From NCBI GenBank assembly GCA_030271595.1, contig JARXKO010000026.1, forward strand, positions 1 to 8,539: 8,539 nucleotides of DNA, written 5' to 3'. Source of the DNA: Pseudomonadota bacterium. GTDB lineage: Bacteria > Pseudomonadota > Alphaproteobacteria > Sphingomonadales > Sphingomonadaceae. Within the stretch, counting starts at the first letter, position 1, and each line of letters starts with the position of its first letter. Below the pieces are notes generated by a model, which ran no database searches, had not been told where the DNA came from, and saw only the letters and a program-made list of their open reading frames with translations. Of this stretch, positions 1-7,573 are shown piece by piece. The position numbers and the translations under genes are program-made.

Positions 1-687
1 TACATGATCCTCCAGGCCTATGATTTTCTCGAATTGTCGCGCCGCGCCGGCTGCCGGCTGCAGATGGGCGGGAGCGACCAGTGGGGCAATATCGTCAATG
101 GCATCGAGCTTACCCGGCGGATCGGCGGAGGCGAGGTTTACGGCCTGACGACGCCGCTGATCACCACCGCCGACGGCGGCAAGATGGGCAAGACCGCGAG
201 CGGCGCGGTGTGGCTCGATGCCGGACAGCTCAGCCCGTATGACTATTGGCAATTCTGGCGCAACACCCAGGACGCCGATGTCGGGCGGTTCTTGAAGCTG
301 TTCACCGACCTGCCGCTCGACGAAATCGCGCAACTGGAGTCGCTGCCGGGGTCCGGGATCAACCAGGCGAAGATTGTGCTCGCGACCGAGGCGACGGCGC
401 TCTTGCACGGGCGCGGCGCGGCCGAGGCGGCCGAGCGCACGGCGGCGGAGACATTTGCCGGTGGCGGAGCCGGCGAGGATTTGCCGACGCTTGCGGTCGG
501 CGGCGGAATCAGCGTCCTCGCGGCGCTCACCGGGCTCGGCTTTTGCGCCTCGAACGGCGAGGCCAAGCGCAAGATCGCCGAAGGCGCGGTGCGGCTCGAC
601 GATGTGGTGGTCAGCGATCCCGCGCAGGTCGTGACTGGCGGTAAGCTTAGCCTGGGCAAGAAGAGACACGGGCTGCTGGTTTCATAG
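1..687 (+). CDS. tyrS: tyrosine-tRNA ligase (TyrRS), 5' end outside the window
   Basis: The product attaches tyrosine to tRNA-Tyr in the cytoplasm, in two steps through tyrosyl-adenylate. It is a class I synthetase. The reading frame is open from base 1, so the gene starts upstream; the first in-window ATG (base 4) is internal. Visible residues, numbered from codon 1: Y1, Q5 and D8 have the spacing of the bacterial TyrRS tyrosine-binding residues (YxxxQxxD); GGSDQWGNI lies at 23-31; KMGKT at 61-65 is the KMSKS-type ATP loop; a C-terminal S4-like RNA-binding domain runs from about 169 to 228, including [17 protein letters not shown]. The N-terminal HIGH motif and the first part of the Rossmann fold are off the left edge. 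The stop is TAG at 685-687. The gene converges on recG with a 22-bp gap. The identification is secure. Confidence 0.97.
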   Translation, partial: YMILQAYDFLELSRRAGCRLQMGGSDQWGNIVNGIELTRRIGGGEVYGLTTPLITTADGGKMGKTASGAVWLDAGQLSPYDYWQFWRNTQDADVGRFLKLFTDLPLDEIAQLESLPGSGINQAKIVLATEATALLHGRGAAEAAERTAAETFAGGGAGEDLPTLAVGGGISVLAALTGLGFCASNGEAKRKIAEGAVRLDDVVVSDPAQVVTGGKLSLGKKRHGLLVS

Positions 688-705
688 CCGTCATCCCGGT
701 GACGG
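688..705. terminator. Hairpin in the tyrS/recG convergent gap, possible bidirectional terminator
   Basis: CCGTCA (688-693) and TGACGG (700-705) form a perfect 6-bp inverted repeat with a 6-nt loop, TCCCGG, which could add one U-G pair. It starts on the base after the tyrS stop and ends 4 bp before the recG stop codon. On the + strand it is followed only by a weak T-rich stretch (TGTTT); on the - strand there is no T-run. The position between two convergent genes favours a shared terminator, but the missing U-tract keeps this tentative. Confidence 0.5.
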
Positions 706-709
706 TGTT

Positions 710-2770
710 TCACCCACTCCGGATCAGCCCCACCGCCTGGTCGCGCTCGAACAGATAGAGGCAGGTCCGTGCCGCCTGCCCGCGCGGGCCCGCGAGGCCG
801 CCGTCGCGCTCAAGCAGCAATACAGCATCGTCCTGCGCCACCTGGGCGAGCTCGACGATGTCCTCGGCGCGCGCGACGCGGAATCCGGCTTCGCCCGACT
901 GGCGCAGTCCGAGGATCTCGCCCGGCCCGCGCAGCCGCAAATCCTCCTCCGCGATGCGGAATCCGTCATTGGTTTCGCGCATCAGCGCCAGGCGCGCGCG
1001 GCCGCTTTCGCTGAGCTGCTGGCCGCGGATCAGCAGGCAGATGCTTTTGCCGGCGCCGCGCCCGACGCGGCCGCGCAATTGGTGGAGCTGGGCGAGGCCG
1101 AAGCGCTCGGCGCCCTCGACGATCATCAGGGTCGCATTGGGCACGTCGACCCCGACCTCGATCACCGTCGTCGCGACCAGCGCGCCAAGCTCGCCCGAGG
1201 CGAAGCGCGCCATGACCGCATCCTTTTCGGGGCCCTTCATGCGCCCGTGGACCAGTCCGACGCGATCGTCGCCGAAGCGCAGGCGAAGGACTCGCGCGCG
1301 CTCCTCGGCCGCGGCGGCGTCGGACTTTTCGCTCTCCTCGACCAAAGGACACACCCAGAACGCCTGGCCGCCACCGGCCAGATGACGGTCGAGCCCATCG
1401 ACCACCTCGCCCAGCCGTTCGTCGCTGATAACCCGCGTTGCAACCGGGCTTCGGCCCGGCGGCATTTCGTCGATCGCGCTGACGTCCATCTCGCCATATT
1501 GGGTCAGGGTCAGGGTGCGCGGGATGGGGGTCGCGGTCATCACCAGCAGATGCGGCGGGCGCCCGGCCTTGGCGCTGAGCAGCAACCGCTGGGACACGCC
1601 GAACCGATGCTGTTCGTCGATCACCGCGAGGCCGAGGTTCTTGTAGGCGACCTTGTCCTGGAAAATGGCGTGGGTGCCGACGAGCAAATCGATCGAGCCG
1701 TCGGCGAGGCCCATCAGGACGGCTTCGCGCGCTTTGCCTTTCTCGCGCCCGGTGAGGATCGCGACGCGTACGCCGATGCTGTCGAGCTGGCCGAGTAACG
1801 TCGCGTGATGCTGCCTGGCGAGAATTTCGGTCGGTGCCAGGAACGCGGCCTGGGCGCCGCTTTCGACCGCGCTCAGCATCGCCAGCATCGCCACCAATGT
1901 CTTGCCCGAGCCGACATCGCCCTGGAGCAAGCGCAGCATCGGCCGCTCCTGCGCCATGTCGCCGCGGATTTCACCGGCCACGCGCTGCTGGGCGATGGTC
2001 AGCTCATACGGCAGCCGGAGCGCATCGGTCAGGCGGCCGTCGCCGGCAAGCGGGGTGGTTTTCTTGCGCCGCGCGGATTGGCGCAGCAGCAGGAGCGCGA
2101 GCTGGTTGGCGAAAATCTCGTCATAGGCGAGACGGCGGCGGGGCTCGTCGGCGGTGGGTTCGCGATGCGCTTCGCCGAGCGCCGGGCGCCACGCCCGCCA
2201 GCCGTCGCGGGCGACCAGGCTCGGCTCGATCCATTCGGGAAGGTCGGGCGATCGCTCCAGCGCAAGCGCCGCAAGCTCGCCCAGGCGGCGATTGGTCAGG
2301 CCCTCGGTCAGCGGATAGACCGGCTCGCGCAGCGCCGGCTCGGGGCCCTTGCCCGGCTCGGTCACGTCGGGATGGATGATCTGCCATTCATCGCCATAGG
2401 CCTCGAGCTTGCCCGAGACGGTGCGCTTGTCGCCTAGCGGAAGCTGCTTTTTCGCCCAGCCGGGGTTGTTGAAATAGACCAAGGCGATGGTGTTGCCCGT
2501 GGCATCGCTGGCGAAAATCCGCGTCGGCCCGCGGCCCGAACGCGGCGCGCGCAGGTCGATCGGCGTTAAGTCGACGATGACGTTGCGGCCGATCATCTCG
2601 CTGGTGAGCGAGGGCACGCGCAGCCGCTCGATCGAGCCCGTCGGGAGATGATAGAGCAGGTCGATGACGCGGATCAGGCCGAGCCGCTTGAGCGATTTCG
2701 CGACCTGCGGCCCGACTCCAGCGAGCGCCTCGACCTCGGCGAACAGCGGATTGAGGATTTCGGGGCGCAT
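710..2770 (-). CDS. recG: ATP-dependent DNA helicase RecG
   Basis: RecG is a superfamily 2 double-strand DNA translocase that remodels stalled replication forks and branch-migrates recombination intermediates. At 686 aa the protein has the usual length. An N-terminal wedge/OB-type region spans roughly residues 60-150. The helicase core carries Walker A GDVGSGKT (284-291), PTEILARQH (313-321), DEQH (385-388), TATPIPRT (412-419), TTVIEVGVDVP (534-544) and RGRVGRG (566-572). The segment around 603-626 (DGFRIAEEDLRLRGPGEILG and on) matches the TRG translocation motif shared by RecG and Mfd. The ATG start at 2770 is supported by the MRPEILNPLFAEVEAL opening with GVGP at 18-21, as in related RecGs. 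No Shine-Dalgarno sequence is visible upstream, and a palindromic repeat begins only 11 bp away. It is divergent from sdhE-mfd, a neighbourhood I know from other alphaproteobacteria. Confidence 0.98.
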   Translation of the reverse strand: MRPEILNPLFAEVEALAGVGPQVAKSLKRLGLIRVIDLLYHLPTGSIERLRVPSLTSEMIGRNVIVDLTPIDLRAPRSGRGPTRIFASDATGNTIALVYFNNPGWAKKQLPLGDKRTVSGKLEAYGDEWQIIHPDVTEPGKGPEPALREPVYPLTEGLTNRRLGELAALALERSPDLPEWIEPSLVARDGWRAWRPALGEAHREPTADEPRRRLAYDEIFANQLALLLLRQSARRKKTTPLAGDGRLTDALRLPYELTIAQQRVAGEIRGDMAQERPMLRLLQGDVGSGKTLVAMLAMLSAVESGAQAAFLAPTEILARQHHATLLGQLDSIGVRVAILTGREKGKAREAVLMGLADGSIDLLVGTHAIFQDKVAYKNLGLAVIDEQHRFGVSQRLLLSAKAGRPPHLLVMTATPIPRTLTLTQYGEMDVSAIDEMPPGRSPVATRVISDERLGEVVDGLDRHLAGGGQAFWVCPLVEESEKSDAAAAEERARVLRLRFGDDRVGLVHGRMKGPEKDAVMARFASGELGALVATTVIEVGVDVPNATLMIVEGAERFGLAQLHQLRGRVGRGAGKSICLLIRGQQLSESGRARLALMRETNDGFRIAEEDLRLRGPGEILGLRQSGEAGFRVARAEDIVELAQVAQDDAVLLLERDGGLAGPRGQAARTCLYLFERDQAVGLIRSG

Positions 2771-2781
2771 TTGCGGTTGTT

Positions 2782-2848
2782 GTCATTGCGCGCTCGCCGA
2801 AGCAATCCAGTGTCGATTGCCGCGGCCTCGCCGAGGCCTCGCAATGAC
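2782..2848. repeat. Composite REP-like palindromic repeat between recG and sdhE
   Basis: The outer arms GTCATTGCG (2782-2790) and CGCAATGAC (2840-2848) are a perfect 9-bp inverted repeat. Inside are two further hairpins: GCAATC (2802-2807) with GATTGC (2815-2820) over a 7-nt loop, and GGCCTC (2824-2829) with GAGGCC (2833-2838) over a 3-nt loop. The words GTCATTGCG, GAAGCAATCCAG and GCAATGAC resemble a dispersed intergenic repeat I recall from sphingomonads and several other bacteria; that memory could not be checked here. There is only one copy in this window, so its repeated nature is inferred. It takes up 67 of the 104 bp in the divergent gap. Confidence 0.75.
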
Positions 2849-2862
2849 CAAATTCCCGCGCT

Positions 2863-2867
2863 AGGAG
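2863..2867 (+). promoter_or_regulatory. Ribosome binding site of sdhE
   Basis: AGGAG lies 7 nt before the ATG at 2875, a near-ideal Shine-Dalgarno match and spacing. It fixes the sdhE start. It is the only clear ribosome binding site in the window: recG, mfd, the EAL gene and nadK lack a good one. Confidence 0.8.
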
Positions 2868-2874
2868 CGCCTCC

Positions 2875-3141
2875 ATGCAAGCCGACCCCGAACTGAAGCG
2901 CCTTCACTGGCGCGCGCACCATCGCGGCACGCGCGAGGCGGATTTCATGATCGGCGGTTTCTTCGACGCGCATTGCGCCGCCTGGAGCGGCGACGAGCGC
3001 AAGCAATTCGAGGCAATGCTCGACGAGCAGGATGTCGACATCATGGCCTGGGCGGTCGGCAAGGCCGAAGCGCCCGAGCAGTTCCGCGGGCCCATGCTCG
3101 AGGCGCTGCGCAAACTCGACTACATTCGCGTGCATAAATGA
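2875..3141 (+). CDS. sdhE: FAD assembly factor SdhE (succinate dehydrogenase assembly factor 2 family, DUF339)
   Basis: This small cytoplasmic protein belongs to the SdhE/Sdh5 family, which promotes covalent attachment of FAD to the flavoprotein subunit of succinate dehydrogenase (and fumarate reductase in some bacteria). At 88 aa it matches the typical bacterial length. The family signature RGxxE appears as RGTRE at 17-21, followed by AD, as in the RGMRELD of E. coli SdhE. The mid part, FEAMLDEQDVDIMAWAVG (about 45-62), fits the conserved LL...D.D...W segment of the family. No signal peptide or membrane segment is seen. The start is set by a good AGGAG site. Its stop codon overlaps the mfd start as ATGA, so the two are very likely co-translated. 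No sdh genes lie in this window, so the functional link to Sdh is from family knowledge only. Confidence 0.93.
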   Translation: MQADPELKRLHWRAHHRGTREADFMIGGFFDAHCAAWSGDERKQFEAMLDEQDVDIMAWAVGKAEAPEQFRGPMLEALRKLDYIRVHK

Positions 3142-6100
3142 GCGAGCCGCTGCAGCGCGTTCTTGCCGCCCGGGCGCCGCTGACCCTGGCGGGCGTTCCG
3201 GCAGGGTTCCTGCCGTGGCTCGCCGCGGACCTGGCGCGCGCGGCCTTTGGCTCTGGCGCCGGCGGCCGGGCGGTGGCGATCGTCGCCGACGAAGCCGCGA
3301 TGCGCGCACTGGCCGAAACCGCGCCCTTGTTCGCGCCCGAGGTCGAGGTGCTGAGCCTGCCGGCGTGGGACTGCCTCCCTTACGATCGCGCGTCGCCCGC
3401 GCTCCGGGTGATGGCCGAGCGGCTCGCAGCCCTCAATGCGCTGCAGGAGAAACTGGAGCGGCCGCAACTGCTGGTCACCACCGCCAGCGCCGCGACCCAG
3501 CGGCTGCTGACCCCGTTTCGGGTGCGCCAGCTAACCCGGCGCATCGCCCAGGGCGAGCGGATCGACCGCGAGGCGCTGATCGGCCAACTCAACGCGCTCG
3601 GCTACCAGCGCAGCGACACGGTCGCCGAACATGGCGAATATGCAGTCCGCGGGTCGCTCATCGACCTCTTTCCAGCGGGCGAGGAGCAGGCGCTAAGGCT
3701 CGATTTTTTCGGCGACGAGATCGACAGCATCCGCCGCTTCGACCCCGCCGACCAGCGCTCGACCGACAAGGCCGACAGCTTCGCTCTGCTGCCTGCCTCC
3801 GAGGCCTTGCTCGATACAGAAAGCATCACGCGTTTCCGCTCCGAATATCGAGCGACCTTCGGCGCCACCGCGACCCAGGACCCGCTCTATCAGGCGCTGT
3901 CCGAGGGGCGGCGGATGGCGGGGATGGAGCATTGGCTGCCGATGCTCGAGGAGCGGCTCGCGAGCTTGTTCGATCATCTTGGCGAGCACGACCTCATCCT
4001 GCGCGATTCAAGCGCCGACAAGGCGCTCGACGCGCGGCGCGAGGCGATCGCCGACTATCACCAGAACCGGGTCCGGGCGATGGCGGCCGAGCCGGGCAAT
4101 TACCGCCCGCTGGCGCCCGACGCGCTGTATCTGTCGGCGAGCGAATGGGCGGCCGAGGTCGCTGCTCGGCCGATCCATCTCGCCTCGCCCTTCCCCGAGC
4201 CCGAATCGCCCTCGACCATCGATTTCGGGGTCGAGCCGGCGCGCGATTTCACCCCCGAGCGCGCCCAGCAGGCCAATGTCTATGAAGCGGTCGCCGCTCA
4301 TATCGCCAAGCTCCGCCGGGCCGGCAAGACGGTCGTGCTCGCAAGCTATACGATCGGCGCGCGCGAACGTCTGACCGGCCTGCTCGAGGATAACGGCCTC
4401 ACCGCGCACAGCAGCGCCGAGACGTGGCAAGCCGCGCTCGGCGCCAAGGTCCAGCCGGCGATGCTCGTCCTGCCGCTCGACCACGGCTTTTCCACCCCCG
4501 ATGTCGCGGTCCTCACCGAACAGGACATGCTCGGCGACCGGCTGGTCCGGCGGCGGCGCAAACGCAAGGCGGCCGCCGCGTTCCTCGAGGAACTCGCGAC
4601 TCTCTCGCCCGGCGACCTCGTGGTCCACGCCGAACATGGCATCGGCCGCTACGAAGGGCTGACCCAGATCCCGGTCAACAAGAGCCCGCACGATTGCGTC
4701 GCGCTCGAATATGCCGGCGGCAACAAGCTCTACGTTCCGGTGGAGAACATCGAATTGCTGTCGCGCTACGGCAGCGAGAGCGAGCATGTCACGCTCGACC
4801 GGCTGGGCGGCGAGGCGTGGCAGCGGCGCAAGTCGCGGATGAAGGAGCGGATCCGCGCAATCGCCGGCGAATTGATCAAGCTCGCGGCGCTCCGCGCGAC
4901 CCGTCCCGGCGTGATCGCCGAGCCCGACGCCAGCTACCCGCAATTCGTCGACCGCTTTCCCTATGAGGAAACCGAGGACCAGGACCGCGCGATCGAGGAC
5001 GTGATCGCCGATCTTGGGGCGGGCAAGCCGATGGACCGGCTGGTGTGCGGCGACGTCGGCTTCGGCAAGACCGAGGTTGCTCTGCGCGCCGCCTTCATCA
5101 TGGCCATGACCGGCAAGCAGGTCGCGCTGATCTGCCCGACGACATTGCTTGCGCGCCAGCATTACCGCAACTTCATCGAGCGGCTGCACGGCTTCCCGAT
5201 CAAGGTCGGGCGGCTGTCGCGGCTGGTCCCGGCGGGCGAAGCCAAAGCGACCCGTGAAGGACTTGCCAACGGCCAGATCGATATCGTCATCGGCACCCAT
5301 GCGCTGCTTGCGAAATCGGTTGATTTCAAACGCCTGGGACTGGTTATTGTCGACGAAGAGCAGCATTTCGGAGTGGTCCACAAGGAACGGTTGAAATCGC
5401 TCAAGGCCGATGTCCACGTCCTCACGCTCACGGCGACCCCAATCCCGCGGACTCTGCAAATGGCGATGTCGGGGCTGCGCGATCTGTCGGTCATCCAGAC
5501 TCCCCCGGTCGATCGGCTGGCGGTGCGGACCTACGTCACGCCGTGGGACGCGGTAGTTTTGCGCGAGGCGTTGCTGCGCGAACATTATCGCGGCGGGCAG
5601 AGCTTCCTCGTGGTGCCGCGTGTCGCCGACCTCGCCGGGATGGAGGAATGGCTCGGGGAGCAGGTGCCCGAAGTGACCGTAGTCACCGCGCACGGCCAGA
5701 TGAGCGCGACCGAGGTCGAAAATCGGATGAGCGCCTATTACGATCGCAAATATGACGTCCTGCTGTCGACCACGATCGTTGAAAGCGGGCTCGACATCCC
5801 AAGCGCCAACACGCTGATCGTCTATCGCTCCGACCGCTTCGGCCTGGCCCAGCTCTATCAGCTGCGCGGGCGCGTCGGCCGGTCGAAGACGCGCGCTTAT
5901 GCCTATCTGACCATGCCTTCGGACCGGGTAGTCAGCGACGCCGCGATGAAGCGGTTGCAGGTGCTAGCCGATCTCGACAGCCTCGGCGCCGGGTTCCAGC
6001 TGGCCAGCCACGATCTCGACATTCGCGGCGCCGGCAATCTGCTCGGCGACGAGCAATCGGGGCATATCAAGGAAGTCGGCTTCGAGCTGTACCAGTCGAT

Positions 6101-6641
6101 GCTCGAGGAGGCGATCCTCGAGGTCAAGGCCGGCGGCACCGAGCGCACCGAGGAGTTCTCGCCGCAAATCAGCGTCGACGCGCCGATCCTCATCCCCGAA
6201 GCCTATGTCCCGGATCTCGACCTGCGCATGGGTCTCTATCGCCGCCTCGGCGACCTCGAGGACCGGATGGCGATCGATTCCTTCGCCGCGGAGATGATCG
6301 ACCGCTTCGGCACCCTGCCCGAGGAAACCGCCAATCTGCTCAAGATCGTCGAGGTCAAATTGAACTGCCGCGCCGCCAATGTCGCCAAGCTCGACACCGG
6401 CCCGCGCGGTGCGGTGGTGACGTTCATCGCCAGCGGGCCGCCCGACCTTGACGGGCTGTTCGCCTATATCGCCCGACTGAAGGGTGCGGCCAGGCTCAGG
6501 CCTGACAGCAAATTATCGTTGGCGCGCGACTGGCTGACCCCGGAAGCGCGGCTTAACGGAGCGCTGCAATTGTCCCGCGGCCTCGCCAAAATCGCCACCG
6601 GCGCCACCGGTTCAGCGAAGGGGGAGCTCGCAACCGTCTGA
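3138..6641 (+). CDS. mfd: Transcription-repair coupling factor Mfd
   Basis: Mfd is an ATP-driven DNA translocase that removes RNA polymerase stalled at template-strand lesions and recruits UvrA for nucleotide excision repair. It is full length at 1167 aa. The UvrB-like N-terminal module keeps R171, R187 and F191, which align with the UvrA-contacting R165, R181 and F185 of E. coli Mfd (GEYAVRG, RLDFF context). The RNA-polymerase-interacting CarD-like domain begins near 489 (SPGDLVVHAEHGIGRYEGL). Translocase motifs are Walker A GDVGFGKT (638-645), DEEQ (739-742), TATPIPRT (765-772), SGLDIPSANTLIV (883-895) and RGRVGRS (910-916). The TRG region is at about 946-975 (LDIRGAGNLLG). The C-terminal TRCF domain runs from about 1010. 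The ATG overlaps the sdhE stop (ATGA) and has no Shine-Dalgarno, so translation probably depends on coupling. The 3' end overlaps the opposing EAL gene by 30 bp. Confidence 0.98.
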   Translation: MSEPLQRVLAARAPLTLAGVPAGFLPWLAADLARAAFGSGAGGRAVAIVADEAAMRALAETAPLFAPEVEVLSLPAWDCLPYDRASPALRVMAERLAALNALQEKLERPQLLVTTASAATQRLLTPFRVRQLTRRIAQGERIDREALIGQLNALGYQRSDTVAEHGEYAVRGSLIDLFPAGEEQALRLDFFGDEIDSIRRFDPADQRSTDKADSFALLPASEALLDTESITRFRSEYRATFGATATQDPLYQALSEGRRMAGMEHWLPMLEERLASLFDHLGEHDLILRDSSADKALDARREAIADYHQNRVRAMAAEPGNYRPLAPDALYLSASEWAAEVAARPIHLASPFPEPESPSTIDFGVEPARDFTPERAQQANVYEAVAAHIAKLRRAGKTVVLASYTIGARERLTGLLEDNGLTAHSSAETWQAALGAKVQPAMLVLPLDHGFSTPDVAVLTEQDMLGDRLVRRRRKRKAAAAFLEELATLSPGDLVVHAEHGIGRYEGLTQIPVNKSPHDCVALEYAGGNKLYVPVENIELLSRYGSESEHVTLDRLGGEAWQRRKSRMKERIRAIAGELIKLAALRATRPGVIAEPDASYPQFVDRFPYEETEDQDRAIEDVIADLGAGKPMDRLVCGDVGFGKTEVALRAAFIMAMTGKQVALICPTTLLARQHYRNFIERLHGFPIKVGRLSRLVPAGEAKATREGLANGQIDIVIGTHALLAKSVDFKRLGLVIVDEEQHFGVVHKERLKSLKADVHVLTLTATPIPRTLQMAMSGLRDLSVIQTPPVDRLAVRTYVTPWDAVVLREALLREHYRGGQSFLVVPRVADLAGMEEWLGEQVPEVTVVTAHGQMSATEVENRMSAYYDRKYDVLLSTTIVESGLDIPSANTLIVYRSDRFGLAQLYQLRGRVGRSKTRAYAYLTMPSDRVVSDAAMKRLQVLADLDSLGAGFQLASHDLDIRGAGNLLGDEQSGHIKEVGFELYQSMLEEAILEVKAGGTERTEEFSPQISVDAPILIPEAYVPDLDLRMGLYRRLGDLEDRMAIDSFAAEMIDRFGTLPEETANLLKIVEVKLNCRAANVAKLDTGPRGAVVTFIASGPPDLDGLFAYIARLKGAARLRPDSKLSLARDWLTPEARLNGALQLSRGLAKIATGATGSAKGELATV

Positions 6642-7469
6642 CTGCTGGGCCGCGTGGGCGGTGACGAACCGTCGCAGCTCCACTTCGGACATTGGCCGAG
6701 CGCCAAGAAACCCCTGGTAGAGCTCGCAGCCCCAGTCGGTCAGGAGGTCGATCTGGGCGGCGGTCTCGACCCCTTCGATCACCAGATCGAGGCCGAGCTC
6801 GTGCGCCAGCCGGACGATCGCGCGAACCACGATGCGGTCGCGCTCGCCACTCTCGATCCGGGCGATCAGGCCGCGGTCGATCTTGAGCGTGTCGAGGGGC
6901 AGCGAGCTCAGATAAATGAGGCTTGCAAAGCCGGTGCCGAAATCGTCGACCGCGATCCTGACCCCATGCTCGCGCAATCGCCCGAGCCGGGCGACGACCG
7001 CCGAGTCATCGGCGATCATGGCGTTTTCGGTGATCTCGACAGTCACCCGGGCGGGATCGATTCCGGCCGCATCGATCTGGGCAAGCAGCGCCTCCTCGAA
7101 CCCGCTTCGGGCAAGGTCTTCGGGCAGAAAATTGATCGAAATGCCAAGGTCGGCGAGCGGTCCGTCCCAGGTGCCGACGATGTGCAGCGCCTTGCGCTGG
7201 ACAAGGCGCGACAATCGTTCGGCGAGGCCCGCCGCCGTAGCCCGAGCGAACAACCCCTTGGCGTCATCGCAGCCGGGCAATCGGGCGAGCGCTTCGACGC
7301 TGACGATGCGGCCGCTGGCGAGGTTGAACTGGGGCTGGAAAACGACCTGCACGCGGTCGCCGGCGATATGCGCCTCGAGCGCGGCATCGGGGGCCATGAG
7401 CGGGACGCCCCGGCAGGCCGAATCCGGCAACCGCCTGCTTACGCTCTGGCCAACAACATTCTTGGACAT
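6612..7469 (-). CDS. Stand-alone EAL-domain protein, predicted cyclic-di-GMP phosphodiesterase
   Basis: EAL domains hydrolyse the second messenger c-di-GMP to pGpG. The 285-aa protein is almost entirely one EAL domain, from about residue 30 to 272. Residues expected for metal binding and catalysis are present: E59 in the EAL motif (VEALAR), N113 (SINFLP), E145 (VEITEN), D175-D176 (DDFGTG), K196 (LKIDR), E232 and E235 (IEGVE) and Q252 (QGFLGARP). An active enzyme is therefore predicted. No GGDEF, PAS, receiver or membrane segment is visible, so its input signal is unknown. The start at 7469 is the longest ATG; a second ATG at 7397 (M25) would begin right before the domain, and neither has a clear ribosome binding site. 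It converges on mfd with a 30-bp overlap and is divergent from nadK. Confidence 0.93.
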   Translation of the reverse strand: MSKNVVGQSVSRRLPDSACRGVPLMAPDAALEAHIAGDRVQVVFQPQFNLASGRIVSVEALARLPGCDDAKGLFARATAAGLAERLSRLVQRKALHIVGTWDGPLADLGISINFLPEDLARSGFEEALLAQIDAAGIDPARVTVEITENAMIADDSAVVARLGRLREHGVRIAVDDFGTGFASLIYLSSLPLDTLKIDRGLIARIESGERDRIVVRAIVRLAHELGLDLVIEGVETAAQIDLLTDWGCELYQGFLGARPMSEVELRRFVTAHAAQQSDGCELPLR

Positions 7470-7573
7470 CGGCAGCGCTTAGGCGGCGGACCCGGCGGGC
7501 GGAAGCGATTGGGTCCGGAGCGGGTCGAATTGGGACAGTGACGCAATGCCTTGGAGCTTCTATCCTCTCCACA

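Noticed and set aside
1079..2437. Long + strand open frames (239 and 210 codons) opposite recG
   Set aside because: They are complements of the conserved RecG helicase core and carry no motif of their own.
3032..4285. A 417-codon + strand frame spanning the end of sdhE and the start of mfd
   Set aside because: It is out of frame with both SdhE and Mfd, which are well recognised, and its product is arginine- and alanine-rich shadow sequence.
4008..5693. A 561-codon open frame on the - strand inside mfd
   Set aside because: It is antisense to a clearly functional mfd. Its translation has no recognisable motif and is rich in R, D, G, L, as expected from the complement of GC-rich codons.
6591..6611. 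GCCACCGG direct repetition near the end of mfd
   Set aside because: It is two short GC-rich copies encoding an ATGATGS tail. It is too short and too likely by chance in this composition to call a repeat element.
6654..7541. A 295-codon + strand open frame opposite the EAL gene, slightly longer than the real gene
   Set aside because: The - strand product has all EAL motifs in order, whereas the + strand product has no family features. The open frame is a GC-bias shadow.
7470..7573. Search for a divergent promoter or operator between the EAL gene and nadK
   Set aside because: No -35/-10 pair with 16-18 bp spacing and no clear inverted repeat was found on either strand, so nothing is annotated.
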